Shown here one piece after another: positions 7,118-9,359 of a DNA stretch of 9,359 nt; the stretch's first letter is position 1, and each line of letters starts with the position of its first letter. A program made the position numbers and the translations under genes. The DNA lies in assembly GCA_964368425.1 (NCBI GenBank), contig CAYJAP010000027.1:1-9359 (forward strand), in the 5' to 3' direction. This DNA is from CAYJAP01 sp964368425. Lineage in GTDB: Bacteria; Bacillota; Clostridia; Christensenellales; UBA1242. The notes under the pieces are model-generated. The model did not search any database, was not told the origin of the DNA, and saw nothing but the letters and a program-made list of their open reading frames with translations.

Positions 7118-7984
7118 GTGAGTTTTTGGATAATAATTTTACTGGGGATAATTCAAGGAGCAACCGAGTTTCTCCCGATAAGTAGTAGTGGACATCTTGT
7201 ACTCTTTTATAACATATTCGGCATAACAGATAACACTCTGTTCTTGAGCGTGTTGCTCCATATAGCGACACTATTCGCTGTACTCTTTTTATACAGAAAA
7301 CAAGTATGGGCACTCATCAAGAACCCGTTCTGCAGAACCAATCGACTACTTCTCGCCGCCACCATTCCTACAGTAATATTAGCACTGTCACTAAAAAAAC
7401 TTATAGAAACTTCTTTCTCTGGAAACGCACTAGTTATCGGTTTTCTAATAACCGCCATCTTGTTAGTTGCCAGCGACGTTATCAGTAAAAGAATGGTTAT
7501 GCGTAGAGGCTCATCAGGACTGGGAATAGTCGCAAATATGGATATTATACCCGTTAATGTCATAGAGAAATCAGCAGATACCACCAAGTTGCAGCTCTCT
7601 TACTGGCAAGCAATTACAATAGGTGTAATGCAAGGCATCGCGTGTTTTCCCGGTATCAGTCGGAGTGGTAGCACCATTTCCTGTGGACTACTATGTGGCG
7701 TACATAAAGAAGACGCTGCCGACTTTTCCTTCCTGCTTAGCATACCTATAATACTCGCCTCCTTGGTACTAGAGTTAAAGGAATATTTCAATGCTCCAAC
7801 TCCTCTTCCTTTCTCTACAGCATCATTAGTAGTAGGATGTATAGCTAGCTTTATCGTAGCATTATTCTGCATAAAACTATTACAAAAGCTAGTAAAAAAA
7901 CAGAAACTAACTTGGTTTGCTGTGTATCTAGTAATATTGAGCGCCTTTTTAATTGCAAATAAATATGTTTTATTTCTGTTTTAA
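7118..7984 (+). CDS. uppP: Undecaprenyl-diphosphatase UppP/BacA
   Basis: 288-aa polytopic membrane enzyme that removes a phosphate from undecaprenyl diphosphate, recycling the lipid carrier used for peptidoglycan and other wall polymers. Activity in this family also confers bacitracin resistance. The first active-site motif is QGATEFLPISSSGHL (13-27), with E17, S22-24 and H26. The second is PGISRSGSTI (178-187), with R182. About eight hydrophobic segments span the chain. The loop at about 122-160 between a transmembrane helix and SYWQAITIGVMQG is longer than in typical members. The GTG start at 7118 is chosen because AAGGAG (7107-7112) stands 5 bases before it. An in-frame TTG at 7076 would add 14 residues but lacks such a site. 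Divergent from ychF, convergent with the DAC-like gene. Confidence 0.95.
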   Translation: MSFWIIILLGIIQGATEFLPISSSGHLVLFYNIFGITDNTLFLSVLLHIATLFAVLFLYRKQVWALIKNPFCRTNRLLLAATIPTVILALSLKKLIETSFSGNALVIGFLITAILLVASDVISKRMVMRRGSSGLGIVANMDIIPVNVIEKSADTTKLQLSYWQAITIGVMQGIACFPGISRSGSTISCGLLCGVHKEDAADFSFLLSIPIILASLVLELKEYFNAPTPLPFSTASLVVGCIASFIVALFCIKLLQKLVKKQKLTWFAVYLVILSAFLIANKYVLFLF

Positions 7985-7987
7985 TTA

Positions 7988-8022
7988 TTAAAAAAGACAG
8001 TGCTATTTACTGTCTTTTGGTT
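7988..8022. terminator. Bidirectional terminator between uppP and the DAC-like gene
   Basis: AAAAGACAGT (7992-8001) pairs with ACTGTCTTTT (8009-8018), a perfect 10-bp stem with a 7-nt loop. On the minus strand it is followed by a long T-rich run. On the plus strand the T-run is only four bases, all inside the stem. The TAG stop of the minus-strand gene (8005-8003) lies in the loop. Confidence 0.88.
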
Positions 8023-9154
8023 CTAAATCACTTAAGGTTAATTGATGTGTTTTGTCTATCTTTTCATCCGTATTTTTTAGGAGAGTTTTTTGTGCGGTTT
8101 TAGAGTTCTTGTACGCCTTGCAAAAGTCAAAGAAATTATCTCCTTCATACGACTGCATATACACGCCGACGTACTTTTTGTTTGAACTATCTAACATAGT
8201 TTGTACTGCACGTTTACGAGCGCCACCCACAAAAGTTTTGTTCATTTTCACGCTTGATGTAACGAACACATTGTAGGCCCTTATCCTGCCCGCATTGTCT
8301 ACAACGGTAGCTCCGTCATAGTCCAACATCTTTACAAACAGATCTGCAAAACTGGTTAACTTACTCTCGTTATAACTATTCGTCTGAAGAAATAACTTAC
8401 TTAACTGAATAGGCTCGCTCAGCCATATCCCGTCCGAAAGAATACCTTTTTTATCTTCAAAATCTTTGTCTACTACCAAACAAATTGTTCCGTGTAGATT
8501 CTTAAATGCTTTCACAAAGATGTTGTGGTACAGGGTTGCAATTTCAAATTTTTTCTTCTTGGTTGTCTTTAATTTACTCAAGCTCGCATCCACAAACTTT
8601 GCGATAACGTCTTCCCAGTTATCCCCGATTTTAGCGTCTATATCAAAATTTAACAGCGTCTTATTCCCACGAATTCCGCACAAAACAAGTGTACTTGTAC
8701 TGATTACGTCTACGTTCATTACAAACCCCTTTGTTTGCAAAGCTACAGAATTATCCTGCTCAAATAACAGCTGTTTGAAGTTCTTTTCCTTTATGCTGTT
8801 GATGGTTTTTAACAACCCATACTCAACACAATCAGGTAAAAAGTTTATATATACGTACCAGTCTTCTTTACAAAAACACATCAAGCTTTTCATTCTCTGG
8901 TCAAAGAAACTATCGTCTATATCCTTATGTACGATTACCTTGTATGTACTAGGAATTTGTTTAACAACTGCACTAATGCAGTTGGTTATTATGATATTCG
9001 GACGAACTTTTGAACCCTCTTCTTCGTAATGACAAAGACCGTAACAGGAGTTTAAAAATTTATTTAAAAAGTTTTTATTGTAAATGGGGAATTCCATATC
9101 AAAGAAATTAATAATTGCATTTTTTGCATCGTAGTAAAACACATTTTGTTTCAT
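8003..9154 (-). CDS. Putative DAC (diadenylate cyclase-like) protein with N-terminal DACNV-like sensor region
   Basis: 383-aa protein with no signal peptide or membrane segment, so cytosolic. The C-terminal half (about 205-350) resembles the DAC/DisA_N domain that condenses two ATP into c-di-AMP: HGTICLVV (221-228), GIWLSEPIQL (242-251), then the DGA motif at 280-282 in MLDYDGATVVDNAGRIRAYN (276-295), and GGARKRAV (310-317) where cyclases have GTRHRxA. The central His is therefore Lys (K314), so catalysis is uncertain. The N-terminal about 200 residues, with EEEGSKVRPNIIIT (44-57), recall the DACNV-type sensor domains described in front of DAC domains; this part is less sure. A charged tail follows residue 350. 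The gene is monocistronic and not beside ybbR/glmM or radA. The DAC call rests on motif order and spacing, not a search. Confidence 0.72.
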   Translation of the reverse strand: MKQNVFYYDAKNAIINFFDMEFPIYNKNFLNKFLNSCYGLCHYEEEGSKVRPNIIITNCISAVVKQIPSTYKVIVHKDIDDSFFDQRMKSLMCFCKEDWYVYINFLPDCVEYGLLKTINSIKEKNFKQLLFEQDNSVALQTKGFVMNVDVISTSTLVLCGIRGNKTLLNFDIDAKIGDNWEDVIAKFVDASLSKLKTTKKKKFEIATLYHNIFVKAFKNLHGTICLVVDKDFEDKKGILSDGIWLSEPIQLSKLFLQTNSYNESKLTSFADLFVKMLDYDGATVVDNAGRIRAYNVFVTSSVKMNKTFVGGARKRAVQTMLDSSNKKYVGVYMQSYEGDNFFDFCKAYKNSKTAQKTLLKNTDEKIDKTHQLTLSDLEPKDSK

Positions 9155-9164
9155 ACGCCCCCCT
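9155..9164 (-). promoter_or_regulatory. Unusual G-run ribosome binding site of the DAC-like gene
   Basis: AGGGGGG (9164-9158) lies only 3 bases before the ATG on the minus strand, in place of the AGGAG seen at most other genes here. A run of six G can still pair with the pyrimidine-rich 16S tail, but the short spacing suggests moderate translation. The orphan gene at 4524 also uses a G-run (AAGGGGGT). Confidence 0.6.
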
Positions 9165-9189
9165 ATCTACTTTTTATATAATTATGGAT

Positions 9190-9227
9190 AAAAGTATTAT
9201 GAATATGTCATTAAACACCATACTTTT
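9190..9227. repeat. 8-bp inverted repeat at the start site of the DAC-like gene
   Basis: AAAAGTAT (9190-9197) and ATACTTTT (9220-9227) are perfect inverted copies separated by 22 bp. They straddle the expected transcription start. This could be an operator for a dimeric regulator or a weak leader hairpin. In such AT-rich DNA it may also be chance. Confidence 0.35.
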
Positions 9228-9231
9228 TGTC

Positions 9232-9240
9232 ATTATAACA
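9232..9240 (-). promoter_or_regulatory. Extended -10 promoter of the DAC-like gene
   Basis: Minus-strand TGT followed by a perfect TATAAT (9237-9232) makes an extended -10 element. No good -35 stands upstream, which is acceptable for this promoter class. Transcription would start near 9225, giving a leader of about 70 nt. Confidence 0.6.
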
Positions 9241-9359
9241 TACATAATGATTTTATAAAAAGAAATTGTTTATACTTTATCGAAAAATAATAAATACTTG
9301 GAATAAATTGTTAGATATTCATTTTTAATATTTTTTACATATAATAAAGAAGAAAAGCA

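Larger units (their letters stand above)
9155..9359. other. AT-rich non-coding region upstream of the DAC-like gene
   Basis: About 205 bases to the window edge with no supported gene. Beyond the promoter, ribosome binding site and inverted repeat listed separately, there is a TATAAT on the plus strand (9340-9345). Only a weak TTCATT lies 16 bp before it, so a plus-strand transcript leaving the window is possible but unproven. Confidence 0.6.

Noticed and set aside
6921..7313. 130-aa minus-strand frame overlapping the ychF start and the 5' part of uppP
   Set aside because: It covers the ychF promoter and runs antisense to uppP; no recognisable protein features.
8466..9029. 187-aa plus-strand frame
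   Set aside because: Antisense to the DAC-like gene, with no ribosome binding site or family features.
9155..9359. c-di-AMP riboswitch in front of the DAC-like gene
   Set aside because: The leader is short and AT-rich, with none of the conserved GC-rich helices of that riboswitch class.

Overview
The window is AT-rich and reads as chromosomal DNA of a low-GC Bacillota, probably an uncultured Clostridia-like lineage. The reasons are a serine T-box leader in front of serS, AGGAG-type ribosome binding sites, consensus sigma-A promoters, a LemA + DUF2207 pair, and a UppP/BacA phosphatase. I see no transposase, integrase, phage gene, CRISPR array, tRNA or rRNA. Eight genes are supported, all complete, and the standard genetic code fits.

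Layout. (1) 30-4375, minus strand: a strong promoter and a T-box riboswitch precede serS (seryl-tRNA synthetase). Then come lemA and a DUF2207 membrane protein whose C-terminal tail is a GGGGF repeat. A hairpin terminator lies between lemA and the DUF2207 gene. (2) 4438-5516, plus strand: a divergently transcribed orphan gene with a near-consensus promoter encodes an exported or membrane-anchored protein of unknown function. It ends at a bidirectional terminator. (3) 5535-6973, minus strand: ychF is followed, 8 nt later, by a small lysine-rich protein I do not recognise. (4) 7118-7984, plus strand: uppP, which recycles the undecaprenyl carrier lipid, divergent from ychF. (5) 8003-9154, minus strand: a 383-aa protein whose C-terminal half looks like a divergent diadenylate cyclase (DAC/DisA_N) domain behind an N-terminal region resembling the DACNV-type sensors. 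It has its own AT-rich promoter region, 9155-9359.

How the genes fit together. Most are housekeeping: serine charging under tRNA-Ser feedback, a ribosome-associated ATPase, and cell-wall lipid carrier recycling. LemA and DUF2207 proteins commonly co-occur and are membrane/envelope proteins of poorly known function. The DAC-like protein is the most interesting item. It keeps the DGA motif but has RKR where cyclases have RHR, and it is not in the usual cdaA-ybbR-glmM or disA-radA context. It could be a nonstandard c-di-AMP synthase or a degenerate nucleotide-binding sensor.

Two convergent gene pairs (4524/5535 and 7118/8003) share one architecture. A single bidirectional hairpin serves both genes, and the minus-strand gene's TAG stop sits at or in its loop.
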